Source of the DNA: Sycobia sp. Sy_11
Lineage: Eukaryota > Arthropoda > Insecta > Hymenoptera > Epichrysomallidae
Reading direction: 5' to 3'
NCBI GenBank assembly: GCA_018907035.1
Contig: JACCIC010000363.1
Coordinates: 1 to 64,000, forward strand
Length of the DNA: 64,000 nucleotides
The translations under genes were made by a program, and so were the position numbers. The notes beneath the pieces are model-generated. The model did not search any database. It saw only the letters and a program-made list of their open reading frames with translations, and had not been told where the DNA came from. The first letter of the stretch is position 1. The number at the start of each line of letters is the position of its first letter. Below are positions 43,254-54,389 of the stretch, in pieces.

Positions 43254-44520
43254 TGGAGAGTGTGATTGAGAGAGGGGAAGAGAATGAGAGGGTGAACCGG
43301 TCGAAGGTGGCAACGGTGTCGCGGCATCCACCACTGTGCGTTAGTCGAGAGTCTGATCTCGAACCAAGAGCGTCGTCGTTGTTGTCTCGGCCGCGTAGTC
43401 AGAGGAAGTGGGGTTCAGCCAACACTCACATTGAACTTTAATTAGGACGAGCGACCGTTACAACTGCTTATTTTAAAGCTATCGAAGAGCTAAAGAACTC
43501 ATTCCCCGCATTCCATACGGCTACGTCAGCCGAAAATGGGTTTACCGACCGTCGTCATCGTCGTCGTTGTCGGTAGTAGGTTCGCGCACGCAGCTCTCTC
43601 GTGACCCGTGTCCTCGGTGTTGAGAGCAGAATAGGGTTCGCGCACGCTCTCCTCCGCTTCCTTTCCCTACTCAAAACAGCTTGCAGCGAGCAAGCGGAGA
43701 GAGAGAGAGAGAGAGAGACGGAGCGGAGCGCTTAGCGATCAGTACGTTACGCGCGAGAAGAAAAGTGTCGAGCTTATGTACCGTGCAATTCAACGTGCGG
43801 TTTAGACCAAGGAATATAACCTGTAGAAAAGCCAAAAAGGAGAGACAGAAAGTAGCGTGAACCTCGTTGGAATCATCGGTCGGCTGAGATGCTCCTCCTC
43901 TCCGTGCTCGATAGCACCGGGGCTGAGGGTGCGGAATAGTGGGCTCACCAGAGTCGCTGGCGCGCGAGCCTCTGCGAGGGCTGAAGTAAAGAAAGGCGAG
44001 CTCATGGGTCGTCCTCCTCACCTTTTCCCAACAGTTTTTTGTAGTACTTCGGTGGTGTTCTGATGCATTGGTCTTGTTCATGTGGCAAGAGCTGCTGATA
44101 GTCGTTGCGTCTGCCCCACCCCCACCATACACAAATATACAGGTCGACACAAAGATACAGGCTACGATCGCATGGATGCATATACAGACATGCTCGGAAG
44201 AACGAGCCAGGACATTTAGTACATTCGCCAGTTGCAAAGTGGCATGTGTTCATGCTGCAGTGGTGTTTCATACGACGCCGACGAAAAGGTGCGCAGATTT
44301 AGGTATTACTCGTAGGGAAAGATACCGAAAGAGGAGAGGGGGGCGAATCTCCCTAATAGTATCATCGCTGCGTGCAGGAATTATTGGTCTCGATGATTGT
44401 ATATGGAATCCTGGCATAAATGGTCGATTTCTCGCGTACCTTCGGATATATAATGTAAGAAGGGGTGGAATAGGTTGCGTTCTCTTTGTTTTCGAAATAA
44501 GAGCATGAGGACTCATCGCT
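42990..44520 (+). promoter_or_regulatory. GC-rich, CpG- and GA-rich island: candidate promoter and 5' leader
   Basis: In a window averaging strongly AT, this 1.5-kb stretch is balanced to GC-rich with many CpGs (ACGCGCGAGAAG, TCGCTGGCGCGCGAGCC, GGTTCGCGCACGC twice). It carries two long GA tracts (43193-43248, 43698-43722), frequent near insect promoters. An initiator-like ATCAGTACG lies at 43738-43746, just after the second GA tract. A possible donor ATGTAAGAAG follows at 44452. No ORF resembles a known protein. It may be a promoter, possibly an internal alternative start of the PHACTR-like gene, but the direction is a guess. Confidence 0.45.
43193..43248. repeat. (GA)n microsatellite
   Basis: An almost pure AG tract of about 56 bp. 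Its complement yields the Leu/Ser-repeat ORFs that I do not treat as genes. Confidence 0.97.
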
Positions 44521-44679
44521 GGCTGTGAATAAACGCGCCTGAGTTGCGTCTATTAGTGCGGGCAATGTTCAGTATTCTATACATCGGCGTTTTGCTCTAT
44601 TTGTAATAGTCTAAGATTCAGCTACAAAATCGGTCCCTGAAAAAATCACGTTGCTTTTTTCATGAAATATTCATTGTCA

Positions 44680-45178
44680 GCAATCGTGCAGGAGCGCGTG
44701 GATGGATCATAAAAGTTGTAAAAATGCAAGTCTGAAATTTTGTATACGAATACTTTTCGACTATATAAATAGTGGAAATCATTGTCAGAACTCTAGACTT
44801 TAAAGAACAGGTTGTCAGAAGTCGATGAAGTTGTAAAAAATTAAATTGCATAAGTAATTGTAAAAGACAATTCTGACAATCTTATTTTCACATCATATTT
44901 CTTCTAGGTAAGCTGAATATCGATTATCAAACCTCAAGTGTGCAGAAGTAATTAAAAATAACAATAAAGTTGGTGATAGGGATGTAGGCTACGTAATCCA
45001 CATTATTTTCAAAAATACCAAACTTTTATGCTTCTTTCTTTTTTATTATATATTAACTAAGGAAAGTCTTTATATAAATTTATACATACCTCAGCTATAA
45101 GTAAATAGTATAATATATTATAGTATATTAAATGATATAAATTATATAAAAATCATTTCCTTAATCAAATAAGAAATA
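44680..45178 (+). repeat. Dispersed repeat, copy 1 (interrupted by the fold-back element)
   Basis: It contains GGAGCGCGTGGATGGATCAT, ATTTTGTATACGAATAC, GGTTGTCAGAAGTCGATGA, AAGCTGAATATCGATTATCA and TGTAGGCTACGTAATCCA. It is homologous in inverse orientation to 59455-59830 and then 57950-58075. Homology resumes to the right of the fold-back element at 47313-47365. Confidence 0.8.
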
Positions 45179-47310
45179 GTACATTGTGACATAAGGGAGC
45201 AAATAGGCGTTTTTTTACGAGGATATGTTTGGCGCCCGAGCGAAGCAAGGGCGTTAAATTACCCGAGTCCAAAAACGCCTTTGCTCCCGTGCATCACATA
45301 CTATTTTCCCATACAAGGGTGCTTTTGCTTGTTCAAAGAAATGCGCAAAAAATTGAATTACAAACTCACAGAATTAAACAATGTCAACCCCCCCTGTTTT
45401 AGGCATGCTTATATAGAACGAGCAGGTATAATATCTAAAGGTTCAGATGATACTCGCTCCCAAATAAGTTACCCTAACATAAAATGAAATTCATTGGATT
45501 TGAAAAAAATATAATATTATCGGTTTTCTCTTAAGTTTATTCCTGCAACTTATTTGAATTTCATAACATTAAATTAAATAATTTCCTCTTATTTGGAAAT
45601 TAATAAAGTATGTTAAGAAGAGATATATGATCGTGAAATGGAGGTGCAAGCTGCGAAGCCCCCGCCGGGGATTGGGGGTCAGAGCCCTCCCTTTTCTAAA
45701 AAGAAATAAGAATAATCAATTGAAGATTATAAGTTTGTCGATAATCTAATCTAAAATAAAATTTACAAAAATTTAATAGCATAATAAATAGAATTTAAAA
45801 TTAAAACTAATTTAAAAGAAGATATAGATAATTTTTAATACTTAAAAAAACATTATAAGAATTTTTATAATAAATTTTACATAGAATATAAATCTCATTT
45901 GATTTTAAAATTTCGAATACCTAAATCAAAGTACGATAAAAAAGGTCGAGCCCACGGTTGAGTGGCGCATATAAGTCTAAACATCGTAAATGCCAGATAT
46001 TACGCAGATACGGCAAACTGAGAAACCGACCAGACTACACGTGTTCGTTCATTCACTTTTCCTCGCTTGGGAGGAAAAGTTGTATTTTGATCCCTGTAGA
46101 CAGTTGCAGAAAATCGTATTTTCTCCTCGAGTGCGGGAATAGTGCATTTTTTAACGAGTACGGAAAGACTGAATTTACGAAACGAGATGTTTCTGGCCCG
46201 AAGCGAAGCCGAGGGTTGTAATGAGGTTCGTAAAAGAGCCTTTTCGAACTAGATAAGGACTATATTTTTCCTCATCAGAACCGGAATCAAGTAGTGAAGG
46301 TGCAATTTATAGGTTCGAATGAAGAAAAATATTTTCCCGCACTCGGAGCGCAAAATACGATTTTCTGCAGCTGTCTAGAGGGAGCAAAATACTACTTTTC
46401 CTCCCTAGGGAGGAAAAGTGTTTATGGCCGATTCCCGACCAATCAGAAAGCAGAATTTTACTTTTCCTCCCTTGGGAGGAAAAGTGAATGAACGGAATCG
46501 TGTAGTCCGGTAGGATTCGCAGTTTTCCCTGCCTGTGCAACATCTGGCATTTATGATGCTTAGACTTACAAGTATATGCGCCAGTCGACCGTGGGTTCGA
46601 CCTTTTTTTTGCACTTTCAGTTAGGTATTCAAGATTTTAAAATGAAACAAGATTTTTATTCTATCTAAAATTTATTATAAAAATTTTTATGTTTTTTAAG
46701 TATTAAAAATTATTTATATCTTTTTTTTAATTAGTTTTCATTTTAAATTCTATTTATTATGCTATTAAATATTTAAAAATTTTAATTTGAGCGTAGATTA
46801 TTAACAAACTTATAATCTTCAATTGATTAGTCTTATTTATTTATAGGAAAGGGGGGGCTCCGCCCCAAACCCCCGGCGGGGGTTTCACTCCCTGCACCCC
46901 CACCACCCAATCCTACATCTCTTCTTAACATACTATATTAATTTCCAAATAAGAGGAAATTATTTAATTTAATTTTATTCAATTCAAGTAAATTGCACGT
47001 ATAACCTTAAGAAAAAACCGATAATATTATATTTTCTTTAAACCCAACGAATTACATTTTTTGTTAGGGCAACTTATTTCAGAGCGAGTATCTATCTATA
47101 TTTGGACCTTTAGATTTTATACCTGCTTGCTCTATATAAGCATGGCTAACACATGGAGGGGGGGGGGGTTAACATTCTTTAATTCTGTGAGTTTGCCGTT
47201 CAATTTTTTGTGCATTTCTTTGAGAAAGAAAAAGCGCCCTCGTATGGGAAAATAGTATGTGACGCACGGGAGCAAAGGCGTTTTCGGACTCGGGCAATTT
47301 GACAATGTAC
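45179..47310. mobile_element. 2.1-kb fold-back element with about 1-kb arms
   Basis: The two arms (45179 to about 46145, and about 46335 to 47310) are inverted versions of each other. They begin GTACATTGT and share CGCCTTTGCTCCCGTGC, ACATACTATTTTCCCATAC, a GGCGGGG-type GC patch (about 45665 and 46875) and GTAGACAGTTGCAGAAAATC. Copies of a short palindrome lie inside. Probable TA target duplications are at 45177-45178 and 47311-47312. No transposase is visible; the loop holds only about 190 bp. The site without the element is represented by 57905-57985. A truncated relative lies at 52125-52307. Confidence 0.85.
46050..46490. repeat. Short palindromes (CTTTTCCTCCC plus inverse) within the fold-back element
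   Basis: Copies at about 46052-46078, 46399-46422 and 46464-46489 each consist of CTTTTCCTCCC (or CTCGC), TA or TT, then GGGAGGAAAAG. The one at 46399 is a perfect 24-bp palindrome. Two decayed copies occur at about 52192-52217 and 52258-52280. Confidence 0.9.
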
Positions 47311-47312
47311 TA

Positions 47313-47400
47313 TTATTCACGACGATTATAAAATGACATCTCGGTAATATATTTTATTTTCCAAATTAAAGATAAGAAAAACTTGAAATCAATTTTGGAA
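47313..47400 (+). repeat. Dispersed repeat, copy 1, right part
   Basis: AAATGACATCTCGGTAATAT and ATTTTATTTTCC match the reverse complement of 57905-57935. This continues the repeat that the fold-back element split. Confidence 0.7.
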
Positions 47401-47719
47401 TGTCAAGTAGATTTAATATCACATTTCATTATTTTCTATATTCTTTATTGATCCAATTATTAAACAAATTATTTCTATTTATATGAATTGGATAAATAAA
47501 TGAATAAGGTTTGAAACTGCGAATAATTATATTATTTACATTTACTTGATTTCATAAGCATTGATTCAAAATAGATTTCACGGGCTTCTTTTCTTTAATA
47601 GTGCTGCATACCTTTGAAGGAATCTCGAATAGATTGCAGCGAATACTAAAAAAATTCATTGCAGGAGTTTGCAGAACTAAATAGAATATGCTGTACTAGC
47701 GACTTTTCAAGGACATAGC

Positions 47720-48610
47720 TTATTATAATTTTTGAGAAGTGGAACCCTGATAATTATACATAGAAAAATATAGATTCCTGATACTTCTATGGCTAATGAA
47801 GTTTCACACTCAAACCGTTTCTCGCTCATTGCGTTTTTTCCAAAAATAAGAGCAGCGAAAATATCTACCATTGAAATGTGTATTTTAGTAGATGTAAAAC
47901 ATTTATTCAAAACATATGGTCAAATTCTCAAAAATATTCCATACAACATAATGTTTACGTATTTACGTATTTTTATGTATTTTATCATAACGATATTCAT
48001 AATCAGCATACTAAAAAATATTATTACACCAATTTGAAGCGAAATCATATTGAGTGCTTTTCGAAAGTTTAGCCGGAATCCATTGATTTTCGACGCAACC
48101 CTAGATGAAATTGTTAAATTTTTCTTCAGAAATATCGGTTTTATCAAAAAAATAAACATCACAAAAAGATGCACTTTAATGAGATGTATAACTATATTTT
48201 TTAACATCCTTATTTTCCGAGATAAATACCAAAAACCACAATTTTTATTTCAGTGTTGCAATACGAGCGGGATATCTAGACATGCATAGTAGGCGTTACA
48301 AGTAAATATGTATAGATTGTATTTTAGATTATGTATTTTACTGTAGTTTTTACAGATAAAAGATATTTTATGTTTCAAAGAATATGAAGCGTGCATGTAC
48401 ACATTTGATGTGTATATGCGCACACAATATACAGTGTTTCATGAGAGATTCGAACGTTTCGGCGTGCGCTTTCTTATCAAAGTATTATTTATTAGTAGTA
48501 ATACGTTTGAGTGAGACAGAACGCGAAAGTGTTTATTATATCTGGTTCTATTACTTTACACTCTGCTCCAAAAAAATCAGCTTATTATATGCATTTAGTC
48601 CAGGCGAATT
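47720..48610. repeat. Dispersed AT-rich repeat family, copy at 47.7 kb
   Basis: 47740-48260 (block B: TTCTATGGCTAATGAAGTTT, TTCCATACAACATAATGTTT, ATAACGATATTCATAATCAG, CATCCTTATTTTCCGAGATA) is shared with 48990-49470 (+), 51085-51600 (-) and 61800-62300 (-). 48290-48610 (block C, with CAATATACAGTGTTTCATGAG and TTTACACTCTGCTCC) is shared with 61280-61560 (+). It is non-coding; short ORFs follow the repeat. Confidence 0.8.
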
Positions 48611-48619
48611 AGGGTTTTG

Positions 48620-49470
48620 ATTCAACAATTTCTCCAACGCCAATTTTTTTGCATTAAATGATAGATGAGGATGTGTTGAATAAGACCCTAAATTTTCGGG
48701 ATCGTACCCCATCGGCGACGTATTTATTTATTGCAAAATAGCAAAAATAAAAGCTCTTTTTTTACTTTTTCTTTAATAGTTTAAATAATATTTCTCTATT
48801 CGAAAAATGTTTCGTACAAAAGTTGTGCAGGAGATAATTCTGCATTAGCATAGCATTCTTAGATTAGCAATTTCTTTATGAATTTTCCAAAAGCGCCCAA
48901 AATCCATTGTGACGAAAATTTGAAAATTTATATTTTTGGAATATCGTAGTGGCTTTTGGTGGAAACGAAATTTAAATCGCAAATTGCATAAAATAAACAC
49001 AATAACAATGATTATTCAAATTTATCAGAGAATGAACGAAAAATTTAAAAACATATTCAATACCAAATTCTAGATTTCATTAAAAAATATATTTTTGCGT
49101 TTATACATTTAAAAAAAATATACATAATATGTAAAAAAATATAGATTCCTGATATATAGATACTTCTATGGCTAATGAAGTTTTATGGTCAGAACGCTTC
49201 GCATTCAATGCGTTTTTTCCCGAAAATAAAAGATATACAGCAAAAATATCGAAAATAGAAATATCTGTTTTAGTAGATATAAAATTTTATTAAAAACATC
49301 TTGTCAAACATGCGAAAATATTCCATACAACTTAATGTTGATGCATTTATGTCTTTTCCTGTATTTTATCATGTAAATCCAAAATGCCTCAAATATCATA
49401 ACGATATTCATAATCAGCATTTCAAAAAATATGCATACGCCAATTTTAAGCGAAATAAAATATGGGTGTA
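48620..49470. repeat. Dispersed AT-rich repeat family, copy at 48.6 kb
   Basis: 48620-48870 (GATCGTACCCCATCGGCGAC, GTACAAAAGTTGTGCAGGAG) is inverted at about 50575-50775. 48880-49470 (CACAATGGATTTTGGGCGC-type and block B sequences) is inverted, nearly unchanged, at about 51240-51870. Confidence 0.85.
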
Positions 49471-50224
49471 CCGTATTCTAATACGGTAATTTTATTATAT
49501 CCAATGTATAATAACATTAAATAATTCTTTTTAATTTTATATTGGTTTATTTCATAATTTAAAATTACTTCTACTTCATTTTTTGTCTTTATGTTATAAT
49601 ATTAACGTAATTCAATATTAGTTTTCCTCTTTTCTGATAACCAATTTTTATTATTGATGCATATTTACGCTGTTTCTTGTATTAGAACCAAGAGCACTAT
49701 GAAGGTTAGAAAAAATAAAGTTAAATTAAAATAAATCATCAAAATAGTTGCTTTTGTAGTAAAAATATTCTATTTTACAACTAAGATCGAGAGCGACGTA
49801 GCTGGAGCTGCCTGTGACGCAGTGTGCGAACGTGCGCATGCTCAGTAGGCGGCGCCGCGATGTCTGCGCGAGGAGAGATAAGCTGCCGCCAGCTGTCACT
49901 GATGCCACGCGTAAAAACTTTTTATAAATGTTACATTTACACATAATTACAAATAATTTAGAATGTATTAAGAAATGTAAAGTTAGATTAACCTTTATAC
50001 TTGCACCTTGCCAAATTTCATTTCAAAATGTTAATTAAATGATAAGTAATAAATAATAGTTTAAACAAAAATTTTCTCAACTTCTATTGGTCGTATGAAA
50101 AATGTGCAAGGGCTCAAAATTTTTCTTTTTTTAAGCGTAATAATATGCATTTTGTTTCAATATTCCAGCGTTAAAAACTTCCGAGATATCGACCCTAGAA
50201 ACGGCGTTTTTAACTTTAAACAAT
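49471..50224. other. AT-rich spacer with a 140-bp GC-rich patch
   Basis: 49780-49915 is GC-rich (GTGCGCATGCTCAGTAGGCG, GCGCCGCGATGTCTGCGCG) within AT-rich surroundings. It contains a partial match to the CTCF consensus (TCAGTAGGCGGCGC, 49837-49850). No ORF or RNA gene is evident. Confidence 0.4.
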
Positions 50225-50815
50225 ATAAAAATTTAATTTAAAAATCTGGTCTTTTCAGCTTTGATTACTATTAATATCCTCTAATGATTGCATTTTACTG
50301 CATTAAAAAATTCCCAGCCATTGGCGAACTTCGCAATGGTTAAGTTGCAATATAAATAATTTTGCAACTGGTCGTCGTTTTGAAAGTATACATTGTAATT
50401 TGAAACATAGTATAAGTAGATGAAAAAACATCTATTTGCGACATTATTATCGAATTTAAATTGTTTAAACAAATTGTATAGCTCTTTGAATATCGAAAAT
50501 TTTTCCATTTTCATTGTTTATTTGACAGTAGAAAAATCCACTTTTTGAGTTTTTCATGTACGTACTTTTGTTCAGAATTATCTCCTGCACAACTTTTATA
50601 CGAAAAATTTTTCGAATAGAGCAATATTATTTAAACTATTAAAGAAAAAGTAAAAAAAGAGCTTTTATTTTTGCTATTTTGCAATAAATAAATACGTCGC
50701 CGATGGAGTACGATCCCGACAATTTAGGGTCTTATTCTACACATCCTCATCTATCATTTATATTTAAATTGTTGGTAAATCGGCCTTTTTGGACCTAATT
50801 CGCCTGGACTAATTA
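50225..50815 (-). repeat. Dispersed repeat with the empty piggyBac site
   Basis: 50225-50515, read inverted, matches 23141-23190 joined to 26054-26285. At the join it has GTTTAAAC instead of the 2.9-kb piggyBac. 50575-50815 is the inverse of 48620-48860. Confidence 0.85.
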
Positions 50816-50848
50816 TATTTCTGTCGTAAAGACCCTCGGGTAAAATTG

Positions 50849-50851
<3 letters not shown>

Positions 50852-50911
<60 letters not shown>
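50852..50911. repeat. (TA)n microsatellite
   Basis: About 30 TA dinucleotides between two parts of the dispersed repeat family. Confidence 0.95.
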
Positions 50912-50914
<3 letters not shown>

Positions 50915-50918
<4 letters not shown>

Positions 50919-51880
50919 TCAGCACAATTGAACGCTTTTCTACCGATCAGGCCTACTTGATTTCGGAAGAGCATTCACATTTGATTTTGCTAAAAATGTA
51001 TGGTCTTATGGTTTTTGCGTTACTTATTACGAATATTACAGTGATTTTTTACTGAAATTGTATTTTCATAGCGAAATCAATACAAGAATCATAAAAATTG
51101 TGGTTTTTGGTATTTATCCCGGAAAATAAGAATATTTGAAAAAAAAAGTTTTAAAAGAGTTGTACATCTCATAAAAGTGCATATTTTTTGTGATGTTCTT
51201 TTTTTTGTACGACCGATATTGCTGAACAAAAATTTAACGATTTCATCTATAAAAAGCACCCATATTTTATTTCGCTTAAAATTGGCGTATGCATATTTTT
51301 TGATATGCTGATTATGAATATCGTTATGATATTTGAGGCATTTTGGATTTACATGATAAAATACAGGAAAAGACATAAATGCATCAACATTAAGTTGTAT
51401 GGAATATTTTTGCATGTTTGACAAGATGTTTTTAATAAAATTTTATATCTACTAAAACAGATATTTCTATTTTCGATATTTTTCTGTATATCTTTTATTT
51501 TCGGGAAAAAACGCATTGAATGCGAAGCGTTCTGACCATAAAACTTCATTAGCCATAGAAGTATCTATATATCAGGAATCTATATTTTTTTACATATTAT
51601 GTATATTTTTTTTAAATGTATAGACGCAAAAATATATTTTTTAATGAAATCTAGAATTTTGATATTGAATATGTTTTTAAATTTTTCGTTCATTCTCTGA
51701 TAAATTTGAATAATCATCGTTATTGTGTTTATTTTATGCAATTTGCGATTTAAATTTCGTTTCCACCAAAAGCCACTACGATATTCCAAAAATATAAATT
51801 TTCAAATTTTCGTCACAATGGATTTTGGGCGCTTTTGGAAAATTCATAAAGAAATTGCTAATCTAATTGGATTTAATAAC
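50915..51880 (-). repeat. Dispersed AT-rich repeat family, inverted copy at 51 kb
   Basis: The order here is (TA)n, a segment with CACTCAGCACAATTGAACG, then AATTGTGGTTTTTGGTATTT, then inverted block B up to about 51880. The same order is seen at 61594-62300. Confidence 0.85.
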
Positions 51881-52590
51881 TAACTTTTGTTGTTACTATG
51901 AACATCGATATCGATTCTTTTTTCAAAAACAATAATGCTGGGCATTCGTTCCAAAGAAAATAGACTTTTGCGACTGAGCCTGTTTACGACATCAAAAAAA
52001 TTGCACATGTATACATTATCTTCTGCCTTCACTTTGTATTTATTCAAATTGGTTTTAACTGATAAATAATTTTTTTTAACAGAGAAAAAAGATCACATGT
52101 TTAGAAATCAATTTTTTAAATTTAATTTATTTCGCGCATTCGAGGCGCAAAATACGATTTTCTGGAGCTGTCTAGAGGGAACAAAATGACTATTTTTACT
52201 CCCTAGAGAGGAAAAGTGTTTATGACCACTTCCGGACTGATCAGAAAGCAGCATTTTACTTTTCCTGCCTTGGGAGGAAATATTTGCTCCATTGTGTTAC
52301 AATGTACTATTATATAATGTTTTAACTGACTGAATAAATAACTTTTAATTTGCGATAATAGTCCAGGTCGTCCACACGCTGGGGTAAAATATTTCTTCAA
52401 GAAAATTATATAAATAATAGATTGTATAGGAGACTATAATAGACATCGGAAATTAAAATACAATTTTGCTTGCAAAATTCAATATACAACATGCATATTG
52501 AAAAAAATTTTATGTTTGAAAATAATTTTTTTTATTTATTTCTTAGAATTAAAATTAAAAATTGTACTTATTTCGACTGCTCTGAATTAA
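51881..52590. mobile_element. Truncated fold-back element relative in AT-rich sequence
   Basis: 52125-52307 matches the right arm of the 45179-47310 element (GCAAAATACGATTTTCTGGA, CCTGCCTTGGGAGGAAAT) and ends with the same GTTACAATGTAC|TA. The rest of the interval is AT-rich with nothing recognisable. Confidence 0.7.
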
Positions 52591-53042
52591 ATTAATAAAT
52601 ATTTTTATCCGTCTTACAGTCTTTATAATATCATATATTAGCTAAAATAATGACAGTCAGACTGTCCTTGTTTATGTTCACCCCCGTAGAATTTGAAATA
52701 AAACTTATTACTATAATAAATAATATCAGATAATTAAAAATAAAAATACAATAATAAGTAAAATAAAAATAATAAAGTACTATTCTATGTTAGTAAGTAT
52801 AATAATAAATAATAATATATAATAAATAATAAGTATAATAATATAATAATAAAAGTACTGTATATTTTTATTTTACTTATTATTGTATTTTATTTTTAAT
52901 TTTCTTATATAATTTATTGTAGTAATAAGTTTTATTTCATATTCTAAAATGGGGAACATAAACAAGGACAGTCTAACTGTCATTATTTTAGCGAATATAT
53001 GATATTATAAGCACTGTAAGACCGATAAAAATATTTATTAAT
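52591..53042. mobile_element. Palindromic Penelope-end derivative
   Basis: It starts ATTAATAAATATTTTTATCC/GTCTTACAG and ends with the inverse. It contains ATGACAGTCAGACTGTCCTT and TTCACCCCCGTAGA in the left arm and their inverse (AAGGACAGTCTAACTGTCAT) in the right. This is the same design as 20308-20938 but shorter and more diverged. The mariner copy B lies 3 bp to its right. Confidence 0.8.
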
Positions 53043-53045
53043 TTA

Positions 53046-54339
53046 TCAGGTATGTGAATAAGTCTTTCCCGTTTTTTTTTTTTTTTTCAAATTTTGAGCC
53101 TTTATTGTGAAAAAATGGTTACAAATGAATTATTGAAAGTATTAGCCATCGCTAGCTACAACTTTTTCCCATCTTTCTGGCAACATACGAATCCCGTTGC
53201 GAAAAAATTCGACCGGTTTGGCCTCTATCCAGTCATCTACCCATTTTTTGGTTTCCTCGTAGGAATGGAAGTACTGGTCAGCCAGGCCATGCGTCATCGA
53301 TCTGAAGAGATGGTAATCAGACGGAGCAACGTCTGGACTATACGGCGGGTGGGGTAGGACTTCCCATTTGAGCGTTTCTAAGTATGTTTTCACCGGCGGT
53401 GCAACATGTGGGCGAGCATTGTCATGTTGCAAAATAACTTTGTCGTGCCTGTCGGAGTATTGTGACCGTTTTTCTCGCAGTGCGCGGCTCAAACATATCA
53501 ATTGTCGTCGATAGACCTCGCCTGTGATCCTTTCATTCGGTTTCAGAAGCTCATAGTAAACCACACCTAGCTGGTCCCACCATATACAGAGCATGAGCTT
53601 GGCGCCATGAATATTTGGCTTGGCCGTCGATGATGATGCATGGCCGGGTAGTCCCCATGATTTTCTTCGCTTCGGATTATCGTAACGTATCCACTTTTCA
53701 TCGCCAGTCACGATACGATGCAGAAAACCCTTTCTTTTATGTCGCTGAAGCAGCTGTTCGCAAGTGAAAAAACGCCGTTCGACGTCTCTCAGCTTCAGTT
53801 CGTACGGCACCCAATTTCTTTGCTTTTGGATCATTCCCATGGCTTTCAAACGCTTGGAAATGGTTGTTCGGTCAACTCCCAATGCTTCAGCAAGTTCTTC
53901 TTGCGTTTGACAAGAATCTTCATCAAGCGAAGTCGCCAATTCTCGATCTTCAAAGATTTGCGGCCGCCCGGAACGCTCCTTGTCTTCCACGTCGAAATCA
54001 CTGCTTTTGAAGCGTCGAAACCATCCGCGAACACTTGAATCATCGACACAACCTTCTCCATAAGCCTCCTGAAGCAATCGATGCGTCTCGGCAGCAGATT
54101 TCTTCAAATTGAACCAATAAAGTGAAACTTCCCGCAAATGACGTCGACTCGGCTCAAATTTCGACATTTTCACGATATCAAAAATTTATGATGCGAAAAA
54201 ATTTTAACTAATGTGTTAGTATGGAATTGTTGACATATGAATAAGCTTTGATTATGACATATGTAACCATTGAATACTCGCACAGTATTGATGGCGCCAT
54301 CTCTTACAAAAAACGGGAAAGACTTATTCACACTCCTAA
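53046..54339 (-). mobile_element. Mariner copy B
   Basis: A 1294-bp element with TA on each side (53044-53045, 54340-54341) and the same terminal repeats as copy A, inverted in the window. The extra length relative to copy A comes from a longer T-run near the 3' terminal repeat. It is otherwise almost the same sequence as 35532-36817. Confidence 0.97.
53142..54167 (-). CDS. Mariner transposase, lacking only the last four residues
   Basis: From ATG at 54167 the frame is open for 341 codons. It differs from copy A by nine substitutions (for example G56S, A59D, L80S, G117R, P235S) and by a CAA-to-TAA change that removes the final QYFQ. All three catalytic aspartates (TGDEKW, QHDNARPH, SPDVAPSDYHLF) and WVPYEL are intact. 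The C-terminal loss may or may not affect function. Both copies must be recent arrivals from one source. Confidence 0.93.
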   Translation of the reverse strand: MSKFEPSRRHLREVSLYWFNLKKSAAETHRLLQEAYGEGCVDDSSVRGWFRRFKSSDFDVEDKERSGRPQIFEDRELATSLDEDSCQTQEELAEALGVDRTTISKRLKAMGMIQKQRNWVPYELKLRDVERRFFTCEQLLQRHKRKGFLHRIVTGDEKWIRYDNPKRRKSWGLPGHASSSTAKPNIHGAKLMLCIWWDQLGVVYYELLKPNERITGEVYRRQLICLSRALREKRSQYSDRHDKVILQHDNARPHVAPPVKTYLETLKWEVLPHPPYSPDVAPSDYHLFRSMTHGLADQYFHSYEETKKWVDDWIEAKPVEFFRNGIRMLPERWEKVVASDG

Positions 54340-54389
54340 TAATTTTATTTATTTATTGTCAACTTGGATTATTTCTGAAATTTGAATTA

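Noticed and set aside
42990..43334. ORFs with Leu/Ser repeats opposite the GA tract
   Set aside because: They come from the microsatellite itself.
44068..44508. 146-codon ORF on the + strand in the GC-rich island
   Set aside because: It matches no family I know and has overlapping ORFs of similar size on both strands, as expected in low-stop GC-rich DNA. It is kept only as part of the island.
47789..49489. Short ORFs in the 47.7-51.9 kb repeat (for example 82, 95 and 111 codons)
   Set aside because: Similar ORFs recur only because the repeat recurs; they are Lys/Ile/Asn-rich AT-driven frames with no family match.
50846..51055. Ile/Tyr-repeat ORFs at (TA)n tracts (also 29012, 58663, 60271, 61457, 62673)
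   Set aside because: They are translations of microsatellites.
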